In this document: in pieces, positions 1 through 12,464 of the stretch | Layout of the letters: each line of letters opens with the position of its first letter | Position numbering within the stretch: the first letter of the stretch is position 1 | From: Nymphaea colorata | Taxonomy: Eukaryota > Streptophyta > Magnoliopsida > Nymphaeales > Nymphaeaceae | Length of the DNA: 64,000 nt | Direction of reading: 5' to 3' | Assembly (NCBI RefSeq): GCF_008831285.2 | Contig: NC_045144.1 | Coordinates: 2,234,001 to 2,298,000 of the forward strand | Translations under genes and position numbers: made by a program | The notes under the pieces: generated by a model | Databases searched by the model: none | The model's input: the letters and a program-made list of their open reading frames with translations, nothing else | Told to the model about the DNA's origin: nothing

Positions 1-330
1 AAAGTGGAACAACTGTCAGTGAAATGTTTACTGACGGCCAACTAAATCCACCAGTGTAGATGGTGTCAATAAATTTATCAATGGTGGTTTCTAGAAACCA
101 ACAATATATGTCATCTTATACTGATTTCTAAGACCGTTAGTGTATTTTGATGCTTTACCACGGCCCAATACTGATAGAAACTCCACACTTCACTGATGCA
201 TCCTTGCCATCAGTAAAAAAATCATTTTATATTTACGTTTCATATTCATTAGTAATATTTTAGCAAAATTGATGATTTTATGCAGTCAGTAGTGCGTGTG
301 TTACTCATAGATTTACTCCATCAGTAAACA
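1..330. repeat. CACTA subterminal repeat cluster (3' end of the element at 1-8.3 kb)
   Basis: Short motifs of the type CATCAGTAAA and its complement TTTACTGAC recur here: around 14-40, 208-217, 288-297 and 318-329. Arrays like this lie just inside the ends of plant CACTA elements, where they bind the element's accessory protein. The TNP2 gene to the right reads toward this end, so this should be the 3' subterminal region. The terminal CACTA itself is not visible and probably lies before base 1. Confidence 0.55.
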
Positions 331-1105
331 CCAAACATTTATTAAAGGAGGCCTATATGTTGATAATAGTTTCTTTTATTGACAATTTTCTCACATCAAT
401 AATAACTTATAATATTTTTATATTATATTTTATTATATTATGTACAACCCAAAAATTAGGAATACGAAAAAACCTTTCAATTAATGGAAAAAAGACATTG
501 CCACAAGTCTATAATATCTTGGTCAACATACAAATGAATTGCTAATCTCTTCAATAACGAGCATGTCAAGAAAATACATTAAAAGTGAAATAAGTCAAAA
601 AAGGTTTTGGCATTTGTAGTCCATGTTTTATATTAAGATGGTGCTTTTAAGTCACAACATTGAATACATGAAATGAAGTCTACGAATCGAGCCCTGAACT
701 TTGAAATACACACAATTAATGGTAGAAACTAGGAGGAATCGGACAAAACACAGTTTGTTTCAAGGTTAGAATAGTTTGCATTAATGCTATTTCGAGTAGC
801 AATAAAAACTTCTCTAAACTGGACAAAGGAATATATCAAATTAACTAGTCGATGTATGTACAATTAATTGTTATTCAAACTAGAAATATGAATTCAAAAT
901 CATTTTAAATTAGAATTTACCTTCTTTGTTTTAAATCATGGGAAGTTCTATGTACCGTGGTGTGTTGGTACTTTAGTGGTACATGGTTTTAAGTATTTTT
1001 GACTAGCATTTTATAAATCATTACATCATATACAATATTACATCGACTAATAGTAAGATCTATAGTACAAATTAATTTCCATGGAATTTATGGAATGCAT
1101 ATCCT
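331..1105. other. AT-rich internal part of the CACTA element, no gene recognised
   Basis: No reading frame resembles a known protein. It lies between the subterminal repeats and the first recognisable coding remnant, so it is best read as decayed CACTA interior or 3' non-coding sequence. Confidence 0.4.
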
Positions 1106-1207
1106 TTAACCATTTTCATCAAAACCCTTCATCATTGATTCCAATTCATCTTTTAGAATCTCGTGCTTGGTAAGTTGAGCATTACGAGCTTCAAAAATTT
1201 GAAACAT
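1106..1207 (-). pseudogene. Possible C-terminal remnant of the CACTA accessory ORF
   Basis: A 33-codon minus-strand frame ends in TAA at 1106-1108. It is charged and helical in character (FEARNAQLTKHEILKDELES), like the coiled-coil tails of the second protein (TnpA/Ptta class) of CACTA elements. It lies downstream of TNP2 in the same orientation, where that protein is normally encoded. The assignment rests on position and composition only. Confidence 0.3.
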
Positions 1208-1949
1208 TTGTGTACTTTTTTTACCTCAACAACATGAAGATGTTTATGTGTTCCTATAATGCACTTGTGTATGGTCAACTTATGTTCATTTGGAATGTCG
1301 AAGGTCTCTTATTTTGAACACATAGAAAGAGATATAAATGTGAAGAATCATATATAAGATTCAATCATTAATTTTAAGCAGAAGTCAATAAGAACCTGCA
1401 CACATTTCTTGTCAAAAAATAATGGTGTGTATTCTTGATCTTGTGTTAATGTTCTAATGTACCTTGTCAAGAATAGTCCTTTTCCACCCATTGGCTATCT
1501 ACATTTGTTCACACGTAGTTTATGTTTGTAGCCATGTCTCAAATTTGCAACAGCATGAGCTCAAGTCAAATCCTATGTGTGGTAGGCTATAGTAAACAAG
1601 TGAATTAAAATATAATCAAATATTTGATTATTGAAAAATTAAAAAATGACAAACATTCTTACCTGAACAAGCTTCATTCCATGTATCATCTTCTATGCTC
1701 TCATACATTGATGATATATACTGTCATTGGGAAGTCACCTAACAACAAAACCTATTGTCACATAATGTTATATGTAGAACACGTGCATATGTATGAACAG
1801 CATAAATGAATATATCTATGAACATATAACAATAGTGGCATTCTTTAATAGTGTGAAATAGTGGCATCTTTTGTCAATGCAAAAAATGATGCAATGTCAA
1901 TCCATGGAGAAACATATAACTACTATAATGAATTAATGATGTAAATAAT

Positions 1950-3885
1950 AGTATATGTGTAATCCATATCAATTATCTTAAGAGAATGATTAACCACAAA
2001 GTCCTATACATCATCCCTAACCCAAGTCACATTATCATTTACGTTAACAACATCAACTGACACATTATGCAAGTTTAGATATATAATACAATCATGATTA
2101 CTGTAACCTACTTCTCTTCTTAAAATATCATATGTATCTCTAGGTTTTGTTTAATAACAACATGTGAATTACTTTCTATCAGGTCTTCTATGTAAAAACT
2201 TGCTATATTTGTGATGCTATGATGAATAATTCATTTTTCATGCACTTAAAGTTGATGTTGATGTGCATGAAACCAAATTCGTCTCGTTTAATGCTACAAC
2301 CATGTGAACTAAGCACATAGCGACATTTACATTTGAACATAACAACTTCAGACTCTAGATGTACGTAACATCTAGAATGTTTGTGACAATTCCCTATGAT
2401 GCAACTTTACCAATCACAGGATTCCTATCTCTTAAACTTGAGAAACTAGAGGTTTATGCAATAACGAGTGCATTTGTGTTTTGGTACTTCATATTTATAT
2501 CTTCATCATTTGTATGAAATCTAGACCCATTAGATATGAAGCCCTTGAATCACAACATATTTTTTCTGAAAAATTAAGACAACCATAAAAGATCTTCTAG
2601 TACATATTCACTTTGTTGATCACGTAGTCAATGAATCTATCACATACAATATATAAATGTTAGGTGTAGTAAGGTGATTACTTCGATAACAAGCAACTGA
2701 ACTTTTATAGTACTAACACAACTGTGATTGTGAAACCAATATGAAGAATATGTTCAATATCGTGGAGCATTTTAGCGCATCGACATCTGACAAATCTTAG
2801 GTGATGCATACACAAATACATATAAGTTAAAGGGAACATGATATATGTCTATAGTAAATTAATTAAAGTATTTAAATGCCTATAGAAAATACTTACACAA
2901 GATATCGTTCTACTACCTTATGATTGAATAATTATTATTATTTCTAATGCACCTAATGAATGACCTGCCCGAGTTGCACTGGACTCATCTTCTGACTTTA
3001 CAATAAGATTTGTGTTGTTCCTTTCGGGTCTATTGAATCTTACCTCAATATGTTGAACAAACTATTATACACTTATCTGTCAAATATTCTTTCACAATGG
3101 AACATTCTGGTTGGCTTTTATTATGTACATAACTTCCAAGTTTCAATAAGTACATATATTATAGAATACAATAACATGAGTCTAAATAATCAAGCACAAC
3201 TTATGAGTGTGAGATAGTAGAATTACACACCTCTCAATAAGATATATCGAAAAGGTCCACCCAAACAAATCCCATGAGCTAAATGGATCAATTGATGCAT
3301 CATATATCAAAAAATGCTTGTGATAATATCATCTCTGATTCACAAAGTTGATTGTAATTTGTTCCTCTATTTATAACAATTCATCATTTGCTGTGGCCTT
3401 TGAACAAAATTTGTTAAAGAATTTGCACAATTTAACTAAATCAATACTGACTCTTCAGGGTAATGACCTACACATGGCCAACAAAATGAACTGATGAAGT
3501 AGTACATAACAATCATAGCTCTTAAGGTTTGATATTTTGTGGCTTCTTAGTTGTATCTTTCATGTGATGTTTGTCGCACTTTCAACTTCTTTACTACCTT
3601 GTGAAATGAATTTTTCTATCTTACTCATACTATAACAAGGAAAGGGAAGTATTCACTTTTTTGAATTTTTGCTGTTGTTGTGCAGGAAAACATGGTTTTA
3701 TGCTCATTCCATTTAAGTCTAATCAAGCATTCAAATGATATTTGGATTTCTTGTTAGGTTGAACAACGTTCCAACGATGTTCTCACATATGTTCTTTTCA
3801 ATATGCATGACATGTAAATTGTGATGTGACATGTTATTTTTCTAATACAACAATGTAAAAAAGATTTTCATTTTCTTCTAGTTGT
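1950..3885 (-). pseudogene. CACTA TNP2 transposase, C-terminal half (DUF4218 and DUF4216 regions), decayed
   Basis: On the minus strand, around 3865-3745, one frame reads IFF.LLY (stop) KNNMSHHNLHVMHIEKN followed by ICENIVGTLFN. This is the signature stretch that follows the TNP2 catalytic region. The homology continues leftward: KSHDCYVLLHQFILLAM near 3540, LAHGICLGGPF near 3250, YLLKLGSYVHNKSQPE near 3130 (DUF4218), and RDEFGFMHININ with a following FYIEDL near 2300-2160 (DUF4216). Stops and frameshifts interrupt it throughout, so no functional protein is possible. The order of blocks is that of an intact TNP2. The upstream half lies at 6680-8250 and is separated by an insertion. Confidence 0.8.
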
Positions 3886-6650
3886 GGGTTTTCACCACAA
3901 TCAGCATGTGGTATATGTACAAGGAAAAATCAAGCATGAAATTCGAGTTTTGTTTGAAAGTATATTTTTAGTAGAAAAGGACCCATCCCTCGGTACGAGG
4001 ATGGACCATTCCTACTCCATCAACAAGGGTAATCGATGCAAGGTTAAGGTTTTCTCAAGCTTGACAAATTATTTTTCCTATATGCATGTGCAATGATTGA
4101 ATTTTGGATTTTTGGAGTTCATTTTAAACAGGACTTGAATTTGATTAAGAATATTTCTGTATTTTGGAAGTTTCGAAAATTGGGAGAATGTTTTGGAATG
4201 AGATTTTGAGCGAGGCTTGGATTTTAGCAATTGAACTTAGCCTTGGATTTTGGCAATTGAACTTTGATTGGGTCCAAAAATTGGAGTTTGGAAAATGAGA
4301 ATTTGGATCTTGTATGCAATTGAGGGTTTTGAAATTGATTTTTTAATAGAATTATAGATTGAAACTATTTTTTTAATAAAATTGGGGATTTGAAATTTTG
4401 GTTTCAAACTAAGATCTTGGAATTGAAAATTAAAAATTTGGGCTAGACTATGGATTTTGACTTGAAAATTCTTAGAAATTAGAATTTGGTTTTAAAACCG
4501 GATGTTTGAGATTGAAATTTCTAAGCTTCAACGGTTAGAAATTGACCAATATCTTGGGATTTTGAACTTTGTTTTTTTAAACATATTGAGAATTTTGGGA
4601 AAACTTGGTTTCATCTGATTGGTTTTGATTCCACATGAGATTGGAAAATTGGAATCTGGGATTCCAAGTCTAACTTTGGAGAATTGTCTTGATTTAATAA
4701 ACTTTATTTTGGAAATTTTCACCAAGATAGTGAAAAGCTGCTTGATTTGGATATGAAAATTGGTTTGATTTTGGGGAAAATCTAATCATGGATTTGAAAT
4801 TGATTTTCAAAATGTAAGTTTTACAACAATTTAGGAAATTTTGTGTTTTCACATCAAAACAAATGAGGTGCTCAAGTTTTTGCCACAATATCACTTGATT
4901 ACGGTGGGGACTCCGATTTGATTCGCATAGATGAGTAAATTGCATTCTTTCCCAAACCATGGTGCTTTGCTTTTTTCAATTTCATACAAATGGGACCTGT
5001 TGAAATCAGATTTTAAAAATTTGAAAATACTACTTTATGATTTTTGGAAAAAGAAATTTGGGTTAAATTGGTTAGGAGGATCGTGAGAATGCATGCACAT
5101 ATCCATTAATATGTACTTTTCCTTCTATGAACCATCTGGACATCATTCCCAGCTTTTGAAATATAGAAAATCCAAGCTCAGCCCGCAAGCATTGACCATC
5201 TGCGTTCACCCTTCACACAAAGATACATTCATGAACGTCCTCCATTTCTAGCATTACAATACTTGAGAAATCTTGAACATAAGGCCATAATCGTAATGAT
5301 TAGAATGGAAAAGGCATGCATGAAAGCTGTTGTTTTATGACAGTAAAGGAAACTATTGTTTTTAGATGAGACAGCTTGTCAAAGGCCCGAATCATGGGAC
5401 TGATTAGGGTCTGTTTTTGTGGTGTCGAACCGCCAAAATTTTGCAAGCTATTGGTTGACTTGCTGATTTTCATAGGATAGCAGAAATAAGCCCATTGACT
5501 CGGGTGTTAGGGAGCCAAAAAACAATAGATTTAAACCCTAATTTTTAACTTGATAGAGGGAGATGACGACCTCACCATGGCTGCTGCAAAGCAGGCCATG
5601 GTGGAGGTGTTTGACCATGTCAATCGGCAGCCAGCCCCTTAATAGCTGCTCGACGAGGTCCCATCCTCATCTTTTTGGCGAGAAATCAGACATGTATATC
5701 GCTATATTGACATAATATGCAAGTTGAAGAGGCAACTAGTTTGAGTTGTTGGAAGGATTGAGGCGTCCACGAGCTGGACTAGCACCTAAACAGGGTAGAA
5801 TACGAGCATCGAGCTGGGCTTGATACTAAGGAATTGATAGGCTTGAGCTGGGGTTGCCTAGAGGGTTGAACCACATTGAGGAACCCTAGGGCAGGAAGCA
5901 GCTTGAAGACGCCTTCAGCAGCTAGGCAAAGTAGGATTAAACCAGCTTGGAGACACCTTTGCTAGTGACGTCTTGAGAAGGGGGCCGAATAGAGCAGGAT
6001 ACTGCTTAGGCGACTTGAAGTTAGCTGAAGCAGGGAGCAGCTTGAGCGATTTGGAGTCGACTTCAAGCTTTGGAGATGCCTCGGGTGGAAACAGCTTGCG
6101 CAATTTGAAGTCGGCTTCTTAGAGAGAGTCAATTCTCGAATTAACTCCTAGATAATGTTTAGGAAAATTTAGGAAGTCAATTCTAGAATTAACTCCTAGA
6201 TAATGTTCCTAATTTCCTAGGTTGAGTCTTCCTTGAATAAATCTAAGAAAGAGAATTGAGAGAGAAAGAGAAAGTCATGCTGACTTATTTTCTCTCTTCG
6301 TGTTGGAATAGAATCAAAAGAAGATTTTTCTTGTCACTAATGAGGTTTTTAATCTCGATTGAAAATTTGAGTTTTCGGACCTTGATTTGAGTCAATCTCA
6401 ACTTTTAATTTTATCTTTAGTCGAATTTGAAATCTTGTTCAAATTTGATAAATTTTTTATTTTTGAAATTTATTGTTGTGAATTGAATTTGCAAGTGCTT
6501 TCTAGACTTGGGTTTGTGATCGGGTTGGGCAAACATCGACTCCAGTCCAAGATATTTATATCGAAATTTTGAAAATTACCATTTGGAAAAATTTGAGAAA
6601 ATTTGGCATGTAAACATTGTGTTTAAACCTTTCCACTTGGATTGAATTAT
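3886..6650. mobile_element. Unrelated ~2.7 kb insertion splitting the CACTA transposase
   Basis: TNP2 homology stops near 6680 and resumes near 3885, but these two blocks are normally only a few hundred bases apart. The intervening DNA has two parts. About 4100-5050 is a low-complexity tract of degenerate GGATTTTGGAATT-like motifs. About 5400-6550 is more complex, with a 48-bp-period tandem repeat and an AATAAA-containing stretch that resembles the R/U5 part of a plant LTR. No polyprotein is visible. An LTR-retrotransposon remnant (solo LTR or non-autonomous element) is the likeliest reading, but I could not define its ends or target duplication. Confidence 0.45.
6127..6207. repeat. Tandem duplication, period 48 bp
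   Basis: The 33-base unit GTCAATTCT(C/A)GAATTAACT...ATAATGTT occurs at 6127-6159 and 6175-6207 with one mismatch. It lies inside the insertion that splits TNP2. Confidence 0.8.
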
Positions 6651-6679
6651 CTCAAATTACATCATTTGTAAATATTATT

Positions 6680-8250
6680 TATTGCAGTATTTTGCGCTCA
6701 AATAGGACTGCTAGTGCCAGACTCATTTCTACAGTACAATCAAATAAATGATGGTTCTTTCTATATCTATGACTCATAGGCAAACAACAACGATGTCCAA
6801 TGTAATATATTTTTTTGTTGTGTTTTAATCTGCAATTAACAGTATCTATGTGACGTATTGGACACACATACTTGCCTTTAGTACTCCACCCCCAATAGAT
6901 GAATATATGTAGAAAAGTCATGTATAGTCCACATCAAAGCAGCACGTATTTGAAAGTATCCCTTCTATAAATATCAAATGTGTGTACCTAGTCATTCCAT
7001 AATGTTAATAATTCATCTAAAAGTGGCTGCAAAAGAACATCCATGTCAGATGTATTCATAATAGTTGATCGAGGTATGAGCAATAAAAAAATTTTATGAG
7101 GTTGTTTCATACATATTCAAGGTGGAAGATTGTAAATGACTAACAAAACAAGCCAAATAACTATAGGTATAGGTCATAGTTCCAAATGAATTAAAACCAT
7201 CGCTTGCTAAACCAAGTTGCACATTTCGAGTATCTACTATAAATTTGTTTTCATTTTGTTAAAACTTATTCATGGCAATCCATCTGCTTAGTGTCAACAC
7301 ACTCCATCTTTAACATGGGTTTCAAAATGCCATGTCAATTATTGCACAGCATCTGACATTAAAACATGCTCTTCGGCCATGGTGCAATTGAGAAATAACA
7401 CAAAGTCTTGATTGATGTATGCATTCTTTTTGTAGATGTATTCATGGTAGATTGATTGTGGATGTTTTTATATCGTAATGCACCACATTTGTCGCATATA
7501 TCTTTTGATGTAGACTCATTCCTATATAACATGTAGTTATTTGAACACATATCTATCATTTAACTATGAATCCTCAATTTTGTAACGATCTTTTTAAGCC
7601 TCATACATGGTTTTTGATAATTGCATTTCATTAGGAAAAGCTTCAAGCAATAGTTCAAGTAATAAAATGATTCTCTTGTTGCTCCACCCACATAGCATCT
7701 TGATATGAAACAAGTAGACTAAAAAACTCATTTTCATATGTCTACTACATCCTAGATAAAGTTTTTCTTCTACATCTCTACTCAATCTTTATACATGTCA
7801 TTGTCTTTCCTTTCTTCAATAACATGGATGATAGGCCTAGCTGAAGCAGATGCATTCCCATGCATGTCAAAAAATTGTCTAGCATTTTATGCATGTTTTT
7901 AAATTGCAAGTCTGATGATTGATTACTTCCATCACATATGGCAAAACTGAATCCCCATGATAATGCCACTGAAGATATGATTGAACAAATTCATGACAGA
8001 CAATAATATCATTTAATGTATCAAGTACCTTTTGAGACATAAAATTGTTGCATTTCACACATGGACATCTCATTCTTCCATTGACAATGTTATTATTAGC
8101 ACTTGTATAATCAAAGCAATTAATCACACCATTCAAATATTCTGCACTATCTCTTCCCCTTATGGTATAAGAACTTTGATTTAAATAACAAACGCAAATG
8201 CAAAAGAAGTTAAGTAATGTCCAACTAGTTAATGAACAATCCACAGGCAT
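6680..8250 (-). pseudogene. CACTA (En/Spm) TNP2 transposase, N-terminal half, decayed
   Basis: The minus-strand frames carry the standard TNP2 blocks in order. A transposase-associated domain (8200-7950) holds MRCPCVKCNNF and HGDS-type residues. Near 7760-7600 is LYLGCSRHMKMSFLVYLFHIK..GWSNK. A zinc-ribbon-like CSNNYMLYRNES..CDKCGALRY lies near 7550-7475, followed by VQLGLASDGFNSFG near 7215. The GWSTKGKYVCP..RLKHNKK..GHRCCLPMSHRYRKNHHLFD block runs 6870-6720. TNP2 is the catalytic DDE-type protein that binds CACTA ends. Several stops and frameshifts separate the blocks, so this copy is dead. ATG at 8250 is the first plausible start. The C-terminal half continues at 3885-1950. Confidence 0.85.
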
Positions 8251-10141
8251 GCCAAGATATTACGCAGAGGCAAACCAAAATATGCCAGACTGAAGAGTAC
8301 AAAACTGCGTTTATCCCTCTCTCTCCCTATGTATATATGTATGTATATATACAGACATGAGATATCAAGTTATTTCGGCACCTTGTGAAGTATTGGGTAG
8401 TTCCAACTAATGTTATGGTTGTTTTATGGCTTTGGGCAGTGCTCTACTATTATGCAGGCTAAGAACTATGAGTATCGATGCGTGCATTATTTGTGAATCT
8501 TTTTATTTTGTTGTACTATATTTTGTTATCTGTAAAGGTGAGAAGCCTACCTCCCAGCAGCCTCTAATTGGAAGATTTAGGTTTGTTGGAGTGGGGAAGG
8601 CCTAGATTTATTAGTACTTCAGGCCAGGCTATTGGGTGGGGAAAAAAGTGTCAGTACACTTAATCCAATATTTAAGAAAAAAAAGGGAAAAAAATTACAA
8701 TAGAGCTTTTTGAGACGGGTAAAAAAAGAAAATTTTGAGACTTTGCAATTTGGCAGAGGGGAGAACTATGTGTAATCTAAATGAAACAAACATAAGGATT
8801 TGGATGCACAAACCAAGGTCCGCTTTCTTTTTGCAGATACAAATCTCTATATATTTTCTTAGACCAACCTCTACAGTCGAGATTGTGGCATATAGGGGCA
8901 GCCCTGAACTGAATAGCCAGATTGATATCTCTAGCCAAACGTCTTCAACCTAGTGTGGACATTGATGAAGTGCAGTGTTTCATGACAAAATTTGTGAAAA
9001 ATAGAAGACAACCATAGCCCAGTCTAATTAACGTGGACAAGTAGCATTAACTAAAAGAAACAAATGGACAACTAAGTAACAACCCAACAAAATACATGAA
9101 CAAATGCACAATATCAAACAGCAGGGACGCTAGTTTATCAACACAAATGAAGAATAATTACATTTGCTTGTGACAACCTTTTATGCACATAAGGACCAAC
9201 TAAATAGATCTTTGGTTGCACATATGCGGTTTTCTCCTGACCAACTAAATGCCGTGGACATAATCAGGAGAAAACCCTATCTATTATGGTGTATTATAAA
9301 AGCTTCTTTCTACGCTATCTGTTAAAAGGATTATCAGTATGCTATAATTTCTCCTCAAACTACCTGTTAAAGGAATTATCACTATGCTATATGTTCCTTC
9401 CCAATGGAATAAGAGAGTTACTCTTAATTAGGACATTCAATGAAAATAGTAGAGAGTTCAAATTGAATGACATATCAATTTTTGAGACTGATTTTGTTTT
9501 TCTCTGTACCTAATTCTAAATGAACCTTATATCTTGAATTTTTTGGCATATATAGTTGCCTAAAGCCTTATATGCACACAGACAATCACCATTTTTTTCA
9601 ACATGACATAGAGAATGGGGCCTTACAGAACATGCAAAACCCCATGAAATGGTTGTTCTGTAAATAGAGGTAACTTAAAACAACAAAACCTCAGAAAAGT
9701 ATAGACTAAAGGTGATGAACTAATGCCTTTTTTTTTTACAAAAACTAGCCAATAGTTAGCAAACCAAAATTTCTTAAAAATACAACCATCACGGGAAAGC
9801 AACTCAACATTTGAATAGTCTTTCCGTACAAAAGCACCTCAATTAACATCAAAATATTTTGGTTGCATTTGTTTATGCAATGATCAGAAATGTTGTATTG
9901 TTTGTGCTTGTATTTTGATACAGTATGTTCGCAAAAGAATGCCTATCAGTTCTGCAAAATCCATCCTTTAAGTAGGCGTAAAAGAAAATAAGAATCAGAT
10001 TACAGTAACCCACCCAATAATACAACCGAATGGTTTAAGCAGGTTCTTATTTTTTTCCTTCTGTAAGTCTACAAGCGTTATGTATACACTCCTGCCCGAC
10101 TAATAATTGTAAACTTGCTGTGGGGAGATAGAGAATTCATA
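8251..10141. other. Upstream flank of the CACTA gene; no gene recognised
   Basis: This stretch is AT-rich with only short unconvincing ORFs. It should include the 5' end of the CACTA element, but I could not find a ...TAGTG terminus. A local imperfect tandem duplication (CTGTTAAAAGGATTATCAGT-like unit, period about 50 bp) lies at about 9312-9402. Simple ATGTATATATG repeats lie near 8330. Confidence 0.4.
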
Positions 10142-10149
10142 CATGCACA
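10142..10149. repeat. Target site duplication, left copy (CATGCACA)
   Basis: Eight bases identical to 17480-17487. Eight base pairs is the diagnostic duplication length of hAT transposition, and the copies abut the two terminal inverted repeats exactly. Confidence 0.9.
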
Positions 10150-10162
10150 TAGGGCTGCACAA

Positions 10163-10330
10163 CGAGTCGAGCCAACTCGGGCTCGACTCGAACTCGCTCG
10201 ATTAAACTCGGCTCGAGCTCGACTCGTTTATAAACGAGTCAAGTTCGAGCTTACAATGATACTCGAATGAGTAAACGAGTCGAGTTCGAGTTTTAAGAAC
10301 TCGACTCGTTTATACTCGATTCTACTCGTT
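10163..10330. repeat. hAT left subterminal repeat array
   Basis: Repeated ACTCGACTCG / GAGTCGAG / AAACGAGTC motifs in both orientations lie directly inside the left TIR. The right end carries the same motif family. Confidence 0.8.
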
Positions 10331-10419
10331 TTTATAAAACCGGTTAAATCTTGAAAACCGATACACCAACTTACCAAAACCGGTTCACCGGTTTAGGGTA
10401 AAAAATTTTTATACTTTTT

Positions 10420-11240
10420 TTCTTTTCCCCTTTAGAGTCTCTCTCTTCCGTCGACTATACTCAGACCTCAGTCCTCTCCCCTCCGCAACTCCGCCTGTCC
10501 GCCGCACACCATCTCCACCGTCCGGCCTGCTGCCTGCGTTGTCGTTTAGGCTCCTAACAACAGTCCAGAGATGACCCAAAAGATTGGCAACGCTTGGTGT
10601 GTGACAGTGTGAGCACCAGGTATGTTCCCCTCTTTTTCGTGCGCTTTTTCTTTGCCTCTCTCTCTTAAACTCTCGTGACCTCATCCTCACAGGCTCACCT
10701 TCGCACGGCTTGCACAAGCACGGGAACGACAGCCCCACGGCCCCCACTGTCTGCATTTCCTCCTCCTTTTCCTTCTCTGCCACCGCCACCGGCCCACCAC
10801 CGCCCTCTGCCTAACGCACGATGGTATGCTAATGCTCCTATGCTTTCAAACAAATCCTTGACTTCATTCTCTTATTAATTGTTTTTCTTTTTTTTTTTAT
10901 TTTGGCAGAGATCTTAGAAAGGGATAAATCTTGAGATCGTAATTGCTTCCAGAGGTGTGCTTTCTGCTCCCGCCTTCACGTCAGGTACCCCTTTAGCCTT
11001 CATTTCTTCTCCTTGTTGTTCTTCTTCTTCCTCCTCCTCCCAACTGATTTTGCCCAAATGCCGCCAGAAATCACTACTGCTGCCTATTGCCTTCTCTTGC
11101 CTCTGTTGCCTCATACGCCATCATCAACGCTTGCATTTCATATCCAGTATGTTTTGATTCCTTTACTTCATTTAAGTTGCACTAGATGTTTTTCATTTGC
11201 CTTCTCTTGCCACTGATGCTCGTTGCTGTTTTGCTTTTCT
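10420..11240 (+). promoter_or_regulatory. CT-rich leader region of the hAT transposase
   Basis: This is a pyrimidine-rich, comparatively GC-rich block (CTCTCTCTTCCG, CTCCTCCTCC and similar runs) between the left subterminal repeats and the transposase. Its position fits promoter plus untranslated leader exons. Long ORFs here on both strands are composition artefacts with no recognisable domain. From 11240 to 12464 I see AT-rich sequence without genes, probably intron or leader. Confidence 0.35.
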
Positions 11241-12464
11241 GTGTTTTCCCATTCTCTGAGACAAGGCATGCTTTTACCTGTTTTGTGAAGCCTGTTTTGT
11301 TGTTTTGAATTTCTTGATGCAATGCCTATTTTGAATAACCACTGCTATTTGGGTACATTGGCCACACCCGACACAGTTTGATCGTGTTTGGGCCCACACC
11401 TGCACCCAGACTTGTGTTGAGTGCTTGGAACTATAAAGCCATGCCATACTATTTGGTGTTGGTGGAGATTAGATGGGCCATGTTGCATGAAAAACATGTG
11501 GTCTGCGACTAACCAAAGGCTGGTCTCCTTCACACCTTTTCACTAGTAGGTGGTTAGAAATGAGAAAGAAGGCTCAGAAAGGGGTCAAAGAGATGTTAAT
11601 TTTTTTTCCTCCTGCAAAGTGATGGCTTGGATGAACAGGTTTTTGCTAATTTGAATCTGCATGTGTGCTGCTTGAAGTAAGCTGCAAGCCTGCAATAAGA
11701 TTTGTGCACATTACATTATAAGCACCACATTCATTTAGATCTACACAAGGCTGGCTGTGATAAGTACTATTATTACAAAGGTATGAATGCTAAGTGTCGG
11801 CTGGATATGTGAGCTTTATAAAATGTTTCATGCATTATTTTATTTATATTGATTGTGCTTGCATAATTCTGCAGCAAGTTTTTAATCATGAAACATCCTA
11901 TTTTTAATCATTCCAAACCAAAACTTTGTTTTGAAAACCAAAACATGGCATTTTCAAAACCAGCCTATCCCATAAACAAAATAACCTGATTTTCAAAGAG
12001 TCCCATACGTGTGAAGGTTGTGATGAGATGACCATCATAGCTTGGAAGAAAAGTTTTCTTAGTCTACATGATGGATGGCTTTAATGATGTATGTGAAAAG
12101 AGAGGGACAAGTGGAGTATGAATGGTTGGATCCACTCAAATCATGAGTGCAGAACATTTTGCCAATAGAAAAAGCAATCAAATTGAGTTTATTTTGGTAT
12201 ATGTATTTCTGAAATTTCTGAAATTTCGATGGTTTGAAAAGTCAGTGATTAACAAAAAATTGTCTATCCTAGTCCAAATGCATATCATGCTTTGTTATGT
12301 ATTTTCTTATTTTATGTTTGTGCATTGTTGTTGGTTGCATGTCTTTAATTCCTTCTTATTTTAATTTGTTTTTACGAAAGAAGCATTGTGAATTTAAAAA
12401 ATGCACTATATAACTTTAGGTAATTATTGTATTACAGATTAGTCCGTTTATCTACAAAAGAAGA

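Noticed and set aside
10409-10878. Minus-strand 126-aa and plus-strand 67-aa ORFs in the GC/CT-rich region
   Set aside because: They overlap on both strands, have no recognisable domain, and fit the composition of the hAT leader region.
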